Positions 45,432 to 54,796 of a DNA stretch of 64,000 nt are shown here, piece after piece; the first letter of the stretch is position 1, and every line of letters starts with the position of its first letter. Source of the DNA: Ignavibacteriota bacterium. Its GTDB lineage: Bacteria > Bacteroidota > Ignavibacteria > Palsa-1295. The notes below the pieces were generated by a model. It searched no databases and was not told the origin of the DNA. It was given only the letters and a program-made list of their open reading frames with translations. The stretch is taken from assembly GCA_003151825.1 (NCBI GenBank), contig PLYO01000041.1:175855-239854 (forward strand), read 5' to 3'. Both the position numbers and the translations under genes were made by a program.

Positions 45432-45971
45432 TCATGTGGAGAGCAATCGTGTGAACGGATTTGACGGTGTGGGTGCGAGCAACGTTTGTGGCCCGCGTAA
45501 TAAGAATCTGATCTCTTCAAGAATTTCAAGGACTGCCGAAGGAATAGCTGACATGAATAAGTAGGCTCCCAGAACTGTTAGTGCAGTCACCTCAACGCCT
45601 TGGATGTTCAAAGGCTCGTTATGTAGCTGATTCTCTTTTGGTGCAACTTCTCGCCAACTACCTAAATTTGCGTTGGTCTTTTGGTTATCCGTTTCGCGAG
45701 AATCAACTTGACTAAATGTTGAAAGGGAATCACTTTCAAGCGAAGGCGAACTGAAGATTCTCTGCATAAGCCACTCAGCACGACTCCAGAGAAGCCATAT
45801 CACCCAACCGGGAAGAACCACATTCAAAAGCAGCCCGCTGATAAAGAACCATGACATCCCAATAAGTGATCCGAACGTTCTGATAAACTCTCCGATGGTG
45901 CTTAGGAGTTGGAGACTCAGAAACACTGCGAACAACCGGAATACGAGAACAGTAAATTGTCGCTTAGTCAT
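45432..45971 (-). CDS. Hypothetical membrane protein, probably frameshifted near its C-terminus
   Basis: The 179-residue frame encodes two N-terminal membrane helices (about 9-30 and 37-62), a polar charged stretch (residues 75-125) and a third hydrophobic helix (VTALTVLGAYLFMSAIPSAV). It stops at FTRLLST. In another frame the sequence immediately continues with TMLLFSSLPRILVGIYLLLLPKKF (given by position, 45298-45411), which looks like the missing last helix, up to a stop at 45284. I infer a 1-nt frameshift near 45432-45450, either a real mutation or an assembly error. Family not recognised; convergent with purT. Confidence 0.6.
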   Translation of the reverse strand: MTKRQFTVLVFRLFAVFLSLQLLSTIGEFIRTFGSLIGMSWFFISGLLLNVVLPGWVIWLLWSRAEWLMQRIFSSPSLESDSLSTFSQVDSRETDNQKTNANLGSWREVAPKENQLHNEPLNIQGVEVTALTVLGAYLFMSAIPSAVLEILEEIRFLLRGPQTLLAPTPSNPFTRLLST

Positions 45972-46031
45972 GGTCGAAGAAATTTAGATAGAGACAAAAT
46001 GAACTTCACGTACAACAGAATCACCGCACTT

Positions 46032-46679
46032 TCATTTCGCGATGAGAAAGCGCCTGCGGAGGATTCCCGCTGCGCTTGCAAGTTCCAAATAATAACATCC
46101 CTCGGCGAGGCTACTGGCGTTGATGCGACAACATGAACCATATTCAGGTTTCAACGCCGGTAACGAAAGCACAACATTTCCAAGCGCGTCTCGGACGACG
46201 ATGGGAATTGCACCGAAGGTGCTTTGATCCATCGTAAAAGCAATCTCTCCCCGCGCCGGGTTTGGATAGATGGCTGATACTTTCATAAAATCACCTGGTA
46301 TAGGAAATACTCCCAGCGATCCGATTGTGAAGTTCCAAATCGTCGACCAGTCCGTATCCCCCGAAGCATCATGGACGGCGATCCGGCAGAAGTGCGGCCC
46401 TTCGATTGCATGCGAAAATGTCGCAGTAGTCCCCGAAGCGATAATCGTATCGAACTCCATCAGATCGAAGTTCGGTAGCCGCGCGAGTTGTACTCGATAA
46501 AAAGCGATAGGAGCAACTGGATGCCATCGAAGGATAACAGTTGGTTGCAAGGAGGGAAGAGTCGCGCTGTCTGCGGGAGATTCAAGCACAACTGGCGATT
46601 GCGCGTGGGCGGCGACAGACATTATCCATAAAGGAATGATGACAAAACCCAATACTTGATAAATTGAACGGAGGGACAT
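46032..46679 (-). CDS. Secreted protein with a T9SS-type C-terminal sorting domain
   Basis: The 215-residue protein starts at 46679 with a signal peptide (SIYQVLGFVIIPLWIMSVAA before HAQSP). The upstream in-frame extension overlaps a small membrane protein gene and is rejected. A fibronectin-like stretch (ESPADSATLPSLQPTVILRW) is followed by a Por-type C-terminal domain: ISAIYPNPARGEIAF-like entry (VSAIYPNPARGEIAF), VVRDALGNVVLSLP, LAEGCYYLELAS and a basic end RRRFLIAK. Export by the type IX system is inferred. Confidence 0.78.
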   Translation of the reverse strand: MSLRSIYQVLGFVIIPLWIMSVAAHAQSPVVLESPADSATLPSLQPTVILRWHPVAPIAFYRVQLARLPNFDLMEFDTIIASGTTATFSHAIEGPHFCRIAVHDASGDTDWSTIWNFTIGSLGVFPIPGDFMKVSAIYPNPARGEIAFTMDQSTFGAIPIVVRDALGNVVLSLPALKPEYGSCCRINASSLAEGCYYLELASAAGILRRRFLIAK

Positions 46680-46696
46680 GCTATCATTGATTCTTC

Positions 46697-46870
46697 TTAG
46701 CTTCCAAACCAATACGCCACTACCGCGCACCATCCAATGAAGAACACGATGAAGCCAAGCCACACGAAGACAAAAATCTTCTGCTTTTCAAGCGGTGCTT
46801 CCGCAGGAACGGCACTAATACCAATTGCGGTGTGAATCCCACGGAAAAAACGGGCGAGTGCTAAGATCAT
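46697..46870 (-). CDS. Small membrane protein (57 aa)
   Basis: The frame from ATG at 46870 to TAA at 46697 encodes MILALARFFRGIHTAIGISA, a short acidic/basic link (EAPLEKQK) and one strong membrane helix (IFVFVWLGFIVFFIGWCAVV) ending AYWFGS. The amphipathic N-terminus and single membrane span look like a genuine small inner-membrane protein. It ends 18 nt before the start of the T9SS protein on the same strand. Family not recognised; the start is not certain because the frame extends upstream. Confidence 0.55.
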   Translation of the reverse strand: MILALARFFRGIHTAIGISAVPAEAPLEKQKIFVFVWLGFIVFFIGWCAVVAYWFGS

Positions 46871-47015
46871 GAAGAATGAATGGAAGTTCGTGTAATGTGT
46901 GCGGCTCTCCGAACAGGACAGGAAGAGAAGAGTTCACCGCACACGTGCGAGATTCGGGGTACTGCTAGCACAAGCGGTCGTTCGAGTTACGAAACAGTGT
47001 CGTGAATATTAAATC

Positions 47016-47029
47016 TGCATAATTATGCA
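47016..47029. promoter_or_regulatory. Candidate ARG box (ArgR operator) upstream of argC
   Basis: TGCATAATTATGCA is a perfect 14 bp palindrome that fits the ArgR half-site pattern TGNAT-AT-rich-ATNCA. Further TGAAT and CTGCATAG half-sites flank it at about 47003-47041. It lies 32 nt before the argC start, and the operon encodes its own ArgR (51228-51671), so arginine-dependent autoregulation is likely. Confidence 0.75.
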
Positions 47030-47060
47030 ACTATCTGCATAGTAGAGCGTTTATGCGCTC

Positions 47061-48080
47061 GTGAAGCAATTACGAGCGGCAATCTTTGGGGCATCGGGGT
47101 ATGCGGGCGGCGAGCTGGCGCGCATTCTCGCGCGGCATCCGTCCGTCACGCTGGAGAAGGTGTTCGCGCAGTCAGCCGTGGGTGCGCTCGTGAGCGATGT
47201 TCATGCGTGGCACGATGACGAGAATCGCACGTTCGAGGCATTCGCGGGTGTCGATCAAACCGACGCGGAGATTTGCTTTCTCGCACTCCCGCACGGCGAA
47301 GCGATGGTGCTTACTCCGTCGCTTCTCGATGCTGGAAAAATTGTTATTGACCTAAGCGGCGATCATCGATTGCAAAACACGACACTCTACGAGCAATTCT
47401 ACGGACGGCCTCACAACTCGCAGGCGGTTCTGAAACAAGCCGTCTATGGCTTGCCGGAGTGGTCGTTCGACGAGATTGCAAATGCCCGGTTCATCGCCAA
47501 TCCGGGCTGCTACGCAACGAGTGCCATTCTTGCTCTCGCACCACTACTTGTCGATGATCGGATCGATCCCACATCGATCATTATCAACTCGATGTCCGGC
47601 GTCTCCGGCGCTGGAAGGAAGGCTGCGGTCGAATATTCCTTCGCGGAAGTCAATGAGAATGTCAAAGCGTATCGCGTTGGAGATCACCAGCACACTCCGG
47701 AAATCGAGAGTGTGCTTTCATCCCTATCGTCCGAGGAAGTGAAGGTCACCTTCATTCCCCTTCTCATTCCGATCACGCGAGGGATTTACACGACCATCGT
47801 TGCGAACGTTAAACCGTTCAATTCGGAGGAGAGTCTGGTAAACTCCTTCACCGAACATTATGCGAACAAGGCTTTCATCCGTTTCTCCGCTGATCGCATT
47901 CCGGAGATTAGGCGCGTGGCGCACTCGAACTTCATCGACATCGGCATTCGCTATCTGCCGGAGCGTGGACAAGTTGTTATCATTTCGACCATTGACAATC
48001 TTATTAAGGGAGCGGCAGGACAGGCCGTGCAAAATATGAATATCCTCTGCGGATTCGCAGAGACTGAGGGACTACTATGA
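47061..48080 (+). CDS. argC: N-acetyl-gamma-glutamyl-phosphate reductase
   Basis: ArgC reduces N-acetylglutamyl phosphate to the semialdehyde with NADPH. The 339-residue protein has the dinucleotide-binding AAIFGASGYAGGELARILAR near the N-terminus, FLALPHGEAM, and the catalytic cysteine in NPGCYAT (Cys150). A late HQHTPEIE stretch is also typical. The start codon is GTG at 47061, preceded by a small GAGCG/CGCTC hairpin rather than a Shine-Dalgarno site. First gene of the arginine operon; it overlaps argJ by 4 nt. Confidence 0.95.
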   Translation: MKQLRAAIFGASGYAGGELARILARHPSVTLEKVFAQSAVGALVSDVHAWHDDENRTFEAFAGVDQTDAEICFLALPHGEAMVLTPSLLDAGKIVIDLSGDHRLQNTTLYEQFYGRPHNSQAVLKQAVYGLPEWSFDEIANARFIANPGCYATSAILALAPLLVDDRIDPTSIIINSMSGVSGAGRKAAVEYSFAEVNENVKAYRVGDHQHTPEIESVLSSLSSEEVKVTFIPLLIPITRGIYTTIVANVKPFNSEESLVNSFTEHYANKAFIRFSADRIPEIRRVAHSNFIDIGIRYLPERGQVVIISTIDNLIKGAAGQAVQNMNILCGFAETEGLL

Positions 48081-49342
48081 CTATAACGGACACCATCGAA
48101 AGCGAGCCAATGCTCATGAATAAAACTGCGAACGAGTTCGAGGAGATCGTGGGTGGCATTACCGCGCCGCAAGGCTTTCGTGCTTCGGGAGTTTATTGCG
48201 GGATTCGAAAAATCAAGAAGGACATTGCTCTCATCGTGAGCGATGTGCCCGCAAACGTTGCTGCGGTCTTTACACAGAATAAAGTCGTCGCTGCACCTGT
48301 GGTTGTCGATAAGGAGCTTCTAAAGCGAGGCTCCGGTACATGTTCAGCCATTGTCGTTAACAGCGGAAACGCGAACGCCTGCACGGGCGAGCAAGGCATG
48401 AAGGATGCCTGGGCGATGGTGAGTGCTACGGCGGCTGCTTTGCAATTGCCTGAGGAAGAGGTGCTCATTTCCTCGACAGGCGTTATCGGCCAATACCTTC
48501 CGATGGAGAATGTCGTCAGTGGGATCGCACAGTTGCCCGCTCTTCTATCGACAGAAGGAAGCAACGATGCGGCTGTCGCAATCATGACGACGGATACGTA
48601 TGTGAAGGAAGTCGCGGTTGAGTTTGAGATTGGTGGAAAGCCATTGCGCATCGGTGGCATCGCCAAAGGCTCCGGAATGATCGCGCCAAACATGGCAACG
48701 ATGCTCGCATTCCTTACGACCGACGCATACATGGCTCAACCTTTGCTTCAGAAGACGTTTGGCATCTTGGTGGATCGCACCTTCAATCGTATCTCCGTCG
48801 ATGGCGATACGAGCACGAACGACATGGCTTCGCTTCTCGCAAACGGCATGTCGGGAGCGCCCGCAATCAAAGAGGGCACGCAAGAGTATGTCCGTTTCGC
48901 AAACGCGCTCGAATTCGTACTGGTGAAGCTTGCAAAAATGATTGTACGCGATGGGGAGGGCGCGACGAAGCTTGTGGAAGTGATCGTTAACGGAGCCAAG
49001 ACAGAAGCAGAAGCTGTGAGGGCAGCACAGTCGGTTGCGAATAGCAATCTTGTGAAGACTGCAATTCACGGGGAAGATGCAAACTGGGGCCGTATTATTT
49101 GTGCCGTTGGATATTCGGGTATAGACTTTGTGCCGGAGAATGTTCAGCTTTCACTTAACGGTCTTCCAATACTTGAAAAGAACTATGGCATCGTCATTGA
49201 CGAAGTGAAGGTGAAGGAAGCATTCGCAAACGAAAATATCACTATCACCATCAATCTCAATCAAGGCTCCGAAAGCGCGACGTTCTGGACGTGCGATCTC
49301 TCGAAAGAGTATGTGCACATCAACGCAAGTTATCGTTCATAA
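48077..49342 (+). CDS. argJ: Bifunctional ornithine acetyltransferase / N-acetylglutamate synthase
   Basis: ArgJ moves the acetyl group from acetylornithine to glutamate (the cyclic pathway) and may also use acetyl-CoA. The 421-residue precursor contains the self-cleavage site KGSGMIAPNMATMLAF, with cleavage expected before Thr208, and VVNSGNANACTG plus the C-terminal EDANWGRIICAVGYSG. It starts with an ATGA overlap on argC and is followed without gap by the argB-argF fusion. Because ArgJ regenerates acetylglutamate, no separate argE is needed. Confidence 0.95.
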   Translation: MTITDTIESEPMLMNKTANEFEEIVGGITAPQGFRASGVYCGIRKIKKDIALIVSDVPANVAAVFTQNKVVAAPVVVDKELLKRGSGTCSAIVVNSGNANACTGEQGMKDAWAMVSATAAALQLPEEEVLISSTGVIGQYLPMENVVSGIAQLPALLSTEGSNDAAVAIMTTDTYVKEVAVEFEIGGKPLRIGGIAKGSGMIAPNMATMLAFLTTDAYMAQPLLQKTFGILVDRTFNRISVDGDTSTNDMASLLANGMSGAPAIKEGTQEYVRFANALEFVLVKLAKMIVRDGEGATKLVEVIVNGAKTEAEAVRAAQSVANSNLVKTAIHGEDANWGRIICAVGYSGIDFVPENVQLSLNGLPILEKNYGIVIDEVKVKEAFANENITITINLNQGSESATFWTCDLSKEYVHINASYRS

Positions 49343-51262
49343 ATGGAATCCAGCAAGACAATGATTCAGACGAAAGAAGACATCCTCATCGGAGCGCTGC
49401 CCTATATCCAGAGGTACGAAGGCAAGACCTTTGTCATCAAGTACGGCGGTGCAGCTATGACGGACGCGGCGCTCAAGGACTCCTTCGCGAAGGATGTAAC
49501 ACTTCTAAAAAAGATCGGCATCAACGTTGTTATCGTTCATGGTGGCGGCAATGCCGTGAGCGAGCTTTCGACGAGCCTTGGCGTGGAGCCGCGTTTTGTC
49601 GGCGGTCAACGCTACACGGATGAAGCGACGCTCAAGATGGTCGTGATGACGCTTACCGGCACTGTGAACAAAGAGGTTGTCGGGCTCATCAATCATGCTG
49701 GTGGTAATGCTATCGGACTTTGTGGAATCGACAACAATCTTATCACCGCTAAGAAACATGCGCCGAAAGGGATCGATCTCGGTCTTGTCGGTGAGGTAGA
49801 ATCGGTGAACTCCGAATTTCTTAATTCTTTGATTTCGACAGGGATCATCCCGGTCATCGCTCCGGTAGGAGTTTCCACCGATGGTGAGGTCTATAATATC
49901 AATGCGGATATTGCCGCGAGTGGTATAGCGCAAGCACTTGGCGCGGAGAAGCTCTTCTTCTTGAGCGACACAGAAGGCGTCATCGTCGAGGGCGAGCTTG
50001 TTCCGACGCTGACTAACGCGCGCGCGCAGCAATACATCAAGCAGGGGATTATCTCTGGCGGGATGATACCGAAGGTGAACGCCGCATTTGAGGCACTCGC
50101 GAACGGTGTGAAGAAAGTCCACTTAATCAACGGCGCGGCGAAGCACTCGCTGTTGCTTGAAATCTTCACACATGAGGGTGTCGGCACGCAGATAATCCGA
50201 GAAGAGCGAGTTTTTGGGAATCGGAATGCTGGAGAGCGAGCGGCGAAGGGCATGGTTCCAAAGCAAGACCTCCTCGATTTTTCGAAAATGTCGAAGCAGG
50301 ATGTCGAAGACCTTCTGCACTTGACCGATGTACTAAAGAAAACCGATGCGAAGCCGCTTGCGGGCAAACATGTTACGTTGCTATTTCAAAAGCCATCATT
50401 GCGGACACGAGTATCGTTCGAAGTTGGCGTCTCGCAACTTGGCGGAACATCACTCTATCTTTCGAACGAGGGCATAGGCCTTGGCGAACGCGAGTCCGTC
50501 AAAGATGTTGCACGAGTGCTTTCCTCTTATTCGGATTGCATTGTCGCGCGGCTCTTCGATCATAACGTGATTCTCGGGCTTGCCGAGCACTCCACCGTTC
50601 CGGTTATCAATGCGTTGACGGACTTGTCACATCCATGCCAGATACTTGCGGATATGTACACCGTTCGTCAATTCGGCAAGCTTCGTCCAGGACTTAAGGT
50701 TGCGTTCATCGGTGATGGCAATAACGTGGCGAACTCGTGGATCGAGATGGCTGCGATTTATCCTATGCACCTTTCGATTGCCGCGCCTACGGGCTACCAT
50801 CCCGCGCCGCAATTGCTGGAAGCTGCGCTTCGAAGCGGCATCAGTACCATTGAGATTGTCAACGATCCACGCATAGCCGCCGATAGTGCGGATGTGATTT
50901 ACACCGACGTGTGGACGAGCATGGGCCAGGAGGAAGAAAAGCAAGCGCGGCTGAAGGCGTTCAAGGATTATCAAGTGAACAGCAACCTTGTTCGTCTTGC
51001 GCATCCGAACGCACTTATCATGCACTGTCTTCCGGCGCATCGTGGGGAAGAGATTACGGAAGAAGCGATGGAGTCGAAGAACTCTGTCGTGTATGTGCAG
51101 GCAGAGAATCGTCTTCACGTACAAAAGGCGGTGCTCGCCACGCTGTTATCGGACACTTCCATATTGACGGACCCCGCTGTAGATGAAGCGGCCTTAGCTG
51201 AGGCGAACGAATATTCGCTCGAAAATTATGAACAAACAGAAACGACAGTTTACCATTCGTGA
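49343..51262 (+). CDS. argB-argF: Fused acetylglutamate kinase - ornithine carbamoyltransferase
   Basis: One 639-residue frame joins two enzymes. Residues 1 to about 280 are ArgB: FVIKYGGAAMTD near 33, VIVHGGGNAVSEL near 63, NAGGNAIGL-like NHAGGNAIGLCG, and the closing EIFTHEGVGTQI. A linker of about 25 residues follows. Residues about 306-615 are ornithine carbamoyltransferase: KPSLRTRVSFEVG (352-356 bind carbamoyl phosphate), HPCQ near 430, FIGDGNNVANSW and HCLPAHRGEEI near 561. Both active sites look intact. The enzymes act at non-consecutive steps. Start ATG directly follows the argJ stop; argR begins inside its 3' end. Confidence 0.92.
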   Translation: MESSKTMIQTKEDILIGALPYIQRYEGKTFVIKYGGAAMTDAALKDSFAKDVTLLKKIGINVVIVHGGGNAVSELSTSLGVEPRFVGGQRYTDEATLKMVVMTLTGTVNKEVVGLINHAGGNAIGLCGIDNNLITAKKHAPKGIDLGLVGEVESVNSEFLNSLISTGIIPVIAPVGVSTDGEVYNINADIAASGIAQALGAEKLFFLSDTEGVIVEGELVPTLTNARAQQYIKQGIISGGMIPKVNAAFEALANGVKKVHLINGAAKHSLLLEIFTHEGVGTQIIREERVFGNRNAGERAAKGMVPKQDLLDFSKMSKQDVEDLLHLTDVLKKTDAKPLAGKHVTLLFQKPSLRTRVSFEVGVSQLGGTSLYLSNEGIGLGERESVKDVARVLSSYSDCIVARLFDHNVILGLAEHSTVPVINALTDLSHPCQILADMYTVRQFGKLRPGLKVAFIGDGNNVANSWIEMAAIYPMHLSIAAPTGYHPAPQLLEAALRSGISTIEIVNDPRIAADSADVIYTDVWTSMGQEEEKQARLKAFKDYQVNSNLVRLAHPNALIMHCLPAHRGEEITEEAMESKNSVVYVQAENRLHVQKAVLATLLSDTSILTDPAVDEAALAEANEYSLENYEQTETTVYHS

Positions 51263-51671
51263 GATTCTCACGCAGAAGCGTGTCAGTTCGCAAGAGGATC
51301 TTGTTAAGGCTCTTAAGCAAGCTGGAATCGAAATCACACAGGCGACACTTTCGCGCGATTTGAACGAGATGGGCATCGCTCGCATGAGCACACCCGACGG
51401 GCCACGATATGTCAGCCAGGAGGCAGATGATCAACGGGTGCGTGCATTGGTTAGTTATGAGATCACATCGATTCAGCATAACGAGTGCCTCATCGTCGTG
51501 AAGACACTCGCGGGCCGGGCGCAAGGCGTGGCACAACTCATCGACTCAATGAACTCCCCGCATATACTCGGCACACTCGCCGGAGATAATACCATCTTCA
51601 TCACGCCGCGCTCCTTGAAGGAGATTCCACGGCTGATCAAAGAATTACGAGCGTACATCACAACAGCATAA
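51228..51671 (+). CDS. argR: Arginine repressor ArgR
   Basis: The 147-residue regulator has an N-terminal winged helix (QFTIREILTQKRVSSQEDLV, then TQATLSRDLNEMG) and the C-terminal arginine-binding hexamer domain with HILGTLAGDNTIFI, matching the GTIAGDDT signature. It overlaps the 3' end of the fusion gene by 35 nt. Position inside the operon, with a palindromic ARG-box-like site upstream of argC, implies autoregulation by arginine. Confidence 0.93.
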   Translation: MNKQKRQFTIREILTQKRVSSQEDLVKALKQAGIEITQATLSRDLNEMGIARMSTPDGPRYVSQEADDQRVRALVSYEITSIQHNECLIVVKTLAGRAQGVAQLIDSMNSPHILGTLAGDNTIFITPRSLKEIPRLIKELRAYITTA

Positions 51672-51683
51672 CTCATCGAACAC

Positions 51684-52937
51684 ATGGCTTCAGTTAGCGG
51701 CCTCCAAGGCCTTGAAGGGGCGCGCATCGCGCTTGCTTTTTCCGGCGGACTCGATACATCCGTCATGGCGTATTGGCTTCAGAAAGAATTCGGCGCAGAG
51801 ATCGTAACGGTCTCCGGCGATCTTGGTCAAGAGAAAGAATTGAACGGGATCAATGAGAAGGCGTATTCGCTCGGTGCGAAGGCTGCCTATCATGTCGATC
51901 TCAAAAAAGAATTCGCGGAGGGGTATGTCTTCCGCGCGCTCAAGGCTGGCGCGCTCTATGAAGGTGAATATCCGCTTGCAACTGCTCTCGGACGCCCATT
52001 GCTCGCAAAGACGCTCGTGGAGATAGCGCGCAAGGAAGAGTGTACCGTCGTTGCGCATGGCTGTACGGGAAAAGGCAACGATCAGATTCGTTTCGATGCA
52101 GGTGTGTGGGCGCTTGCTCCTGATCTTCGTGTAATCGCACCTGTGCGTCATTGGGAGTTCCATTCGCGCGAGGATGAAATTGCATACTGCGAGGAGAATG
52201 CAATCCCGGTTTCTGCGACGAAAAAGAATCCGTATTCTATCGACGAGAACTTGTGGGGAACGAGCATCGAGTGCGGCGTTCTCGAAGACCCGACGGTTGC
52301 GCCGCCGGAGGATGCTTATCAACGAACTGTTTCTCCATTGGTCGCGCCGAATACTCCAGAAGAAATTTCAATTGCGTTTGAAAAGGGCGTACCGGTTGCC
52401 TTGAATGGTGAAGCGATTCATGCTGTCGAGCTTATTGTGAGACTCAACCATCTCGCGGGTGCGCACGGCATCGGCAGACTCGATATGATCGAGAACCGAT
52501 TGGTCGGAATTAAGTCGCGGGAAATCTATGAAGCGCCGGGTGCGACGTTGTTGCACTATGCCCATCGCGAGCTGGAACGCCTGACGCTCGACAAATGGAC
52601 TGCTCACTACAAAGCGAAAATCTCCCAGGACTATGCTGAGCTAATCTATAATGGTCTTTGGTTCTCGCCGCTTCGTGCAGCCTTCGATGCGTTCGTTGAC
52701 AGCACACAGCAGAATGTGAGCGGGACGGTCGTGGTGCAGATGTATAAGGGGAATCTCAGTATTCTTTCGCGCACATCGCCATTCTCCCTTTACGATAAGG
52801 CGCTTGCTTCCTATACATCTGAAGATACATTCGATCATGCCGCCGGTGAAGGCTTCTCGAAAATCTTCTCGTTGCCATTGCGGACGATTGCGCGAGTGAA
52901 GGAGAATTCCAATCAAGCGATTTCGGAATTAGCGTAG
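51684..52937 (+). CDS. argG: Argininosuccinate synthase
   Basis: ArgG condenses citrulline and aspartate using ATP. The 417-residue protein has the PP-loop [18 protein letters not shown] near residue 16, [13 protein letters not shown], and the [18 protein letters not shown] stretch. Length fits the family. The start at 51684 lies 12 nt after argR; the stop shares a base with the argH start. Confidence 0.95.
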   Translation: MASVSGLQGLEGARIALAFSGGLDTSVMAYWLQKEFGAEIVTVSGDLGQEKELNGINEKAYSLGAKAAYHVDLKKEFAEGYVFRALKAGALYEGEYPLATALGRPLLAKTLVEIARKEECTVVAHGCTGKGNDQIRFDAGVWALAPDLRVIAPVRHWEFHSREDEIAYCEENAIPVSATKKNPYSIDENLWGTSIECGVLEDPTVAPPEDAYQRTVSPLVAPNTPEEISIAFEKGVPVALNGEAIHAVELIVRLNHLAGAHGIGRLDMIENRLVGIKSREIYEAPGATLLHYAHRELERLTLDKWTAHYKAKISQDYAELIYNGLWFSPLRAAFDAFVDSTQQNVSGTVVVQMYKGNLSILSRTSPFSLYDKALASYTSEDTFDHAAGEGFSKIFSLPLRTIARVKENSNQAISELA

Positions 52938-54331
52938 TGTCAGAAGTCAACTCCGCTCTCTGGGCCGGTCGCTTTTCAGAAGCGATCGCGGATATTGCAC
53001 ATCGCTTCTCGTCGAGTATTGCGCTCGATGGGAAGCTGTGGCGTGAAGATATTCGCGGTTCGATTGCTCACGCGCGGATGCTGGGCAAAACCGGCATTAT
53101 TGCGATCGAAGAGTCCGATCAGATCATTGCTGGGCTAGAAGCGATTGCCCAGGACATCGAGACTGGTGCGTTCGTATTCGATGCTTCGATGGAAGATGTG
53201 CATCTTGCCATCGAAAAGCGGTTGACGCAGCAGATCGGTAGCGTAGGTGGAAAGCTCCATACAGGACGCAGCCGCAATGACCAAGTTGCACTCGATGAGA
53301 GGCTCTATCTGAAACGAGCAATTCCCGAGTTGACTGGCAAAGTTTCGGAGGTTATGAATTCGCTGCTTGCTGTTGCCGAGAAGCACATCGAGACAATTCT
53401 GCCGGGCTACACGCATCTACAACGGGCGCAGCCTGTTCTGCTTAGTCATCATCTGCTTGCGTATGTTGAAATGTTCGGGCGCGATAGCGAGCGATTGAAC
53501 GATTGCCTTCGCCGCGTGGATCGCTCGCCGCTCGGTGCCGCTGCGTTTGCGGGAACATCCTATCCGATTAGCCGCGAGATGACTTCTATTGAATTAGAAT
53601 TCGCATCAGTTCTGGCAAACTCCATCGATGCAGTGAGCGACCGCGACTATCTCATTGAACTTGTCTCCGCTTGTAGCATCATCATGATGCACTTAAGCCG
53701 GATGGCGGAGGAGTTGGTGATTTGGTCCACGAAGGAATTCGGGTATGTCACTATGTCAGATGCTGTGACGACAGGATCAAGCATTATGCCACAGAAGAAG
53801 AATCCGGACATGGCGGAGCTGATTCGAGGCAAGGTGGGACGGGTCTATGGCTCACTCATCAATCTTCTGACGACGATGAAGGCGCTTCCTCTCGCATATA
53901 ATCGCGACATGCAAGAGGACAAACAACCGATGTTCGATGCGATCGAAACCACGGGCGGCTCGCTTGAAATGATGGCCTTCCTCTTGCGCGAGACAACGTT
54001 TCATTCGGCGCGGATGCTCTCGGAAGTTCAGAATGATCTACTCACCGCTACTGAAATCGCAGACTATCTCACCCGAAAAGGTGTCCCGTTCCGGGAGGCG
54101 CATGGGATTACGGGAAGCATTGTTGCGTATGCGGTTGATCACAACTTACCGCTCATCTCAATACCGCTCGATGTGTTGCAAAGCTATTCGCTCCAGTTCA
54201 AGGAAGACATCTATGGTTACCTCAATCCGATGACCAGCGTTCGGGAGAAGACGACGGTTGGCAGCACGAATCCCGATATGGTTCGAAAGGCAATTGCGCG
54301 CTGGAATGTGAAGCTTGGGAGAATGAAGTAG
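52937..54331 (+). CDS. argH: Argininosuccinate lyase
   Basis: ArgH splits argininosuccinate to arginine and fumarate. The 464-residue protein shows ALWAGRFSEAIADIAHRFSS at the N-terminus, the HTGRSRNDQVALDERLYL region, GYTHLQRAQPV, and the superfamily signature GSSIMPQKKNPD. Start is GTG at 52937, overlapping the argG stop by one base. Last gene of the arginine operon. Confidence 0.95.
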   Translation: MSEVNSALWAGRFSEAIADIAHRFSSSIALDGKLWREDIRGSIAHARMLGKTGIIAIEESDQIIAGLEAIAQDIETGAFVFDASMEDVHLAIEKRLTQQIGSVGGKLHTGRSRNDQVALDERLYLKRAIPELTGKVSEVMNSLLAVAEKHIETILPGYTHLQRAQPVLLSHHLLAYVEMFGRDSERLNDCLRRVDRSPLGAAAFAGTSYPISREMTSIELEFASVLANSIDAVSDRDYLIELVSACSIIMMHLSRMAEELVIWSTKEFGYVTMSDAVTTGSSIMPQKKNPDMAELIRGKVGRVYGSLINLLTTMKALPLAYNRDMQEDKQPMFDAIETTGGSLEMMAFLLRETTFHSARMLSEVQNDLLTATEIADYLTRKGVPFREAHGITGSIVAYAVDHNLPLISIPLDVLQSYSLQFKEDIYGYLNPMTSVREKTTVGSTNPDMVRKAIARWNVKLGRMK

Positions 54332-54336
54332 CCGGA

Positions 54337-54699
54337 TCAGAATCGAACATAGTTGCTCACAACTGAGTCCTTCACCGCCTGGAACGCAACAGCGGACTCC
54401 GCACCCCAATTGATATTGAAAATAAGGGTTCCGTTTGCGTCGGACTTCAGTATAGCTCCGTTCACAGTAACGGTATCGAAGATCCCATCCGGTGCGAACA
54501 GTGCCGTTAGTTTGGCCCCACTCAGAGGAGTTCCATTCTTCGAAACCTGAAGCGTAAAAGACTCAATCAGACTGCCGGGCGGTCTGTTGTAATTTGAGAC
54601 GGAGAGTTGCAACGGGTAAGTCTGACCCGATTGAGATACGGAGTCCGAGCAGCCGTTGGCGAAAAGGCAAAGTGCGAGGCAGAGTAAAATTCGTTTCAT
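54337..54699 (-). CDS. Small lipoprotein, Ig-like domain
   Basis: The 120-residue protein has the signal MKRILLCLALCLFANGCSDS with lipobox FANGC (cysteine 17). The remaining ~100 residues look like one beta-sandwich domain (YPLQLSVSNYNRPPGSLIES, GAKLTALFAPDG, DANGTLIFNINW). The open frame extends to 54960, but the extra part overlaps the divergent helicase gene and lacks any signal, so 54699 is the start. Function unknown. Confidence 0.75.
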   Translation of the reverse strand: MKRILLCLALCLFANGCSDSVSQSGQTYPLQLSVSNYNRPPGSLIESFTLQVSKNGTPLSGAKLTALFAPDGIFDTVTVNGAILKSDANGTLIFNINWGAESAVAFQAVKDSVVSNYVRF

Positions 54700-54796
54700 A
54701 GATTTCCTAAACCCATGAGCAACAGGAAGGATTCTATAAGTTTGGTTCATCGCGCTTCTTTGGAAGCGATTCAATCGTCTTTCGGGTTGTACCGTC

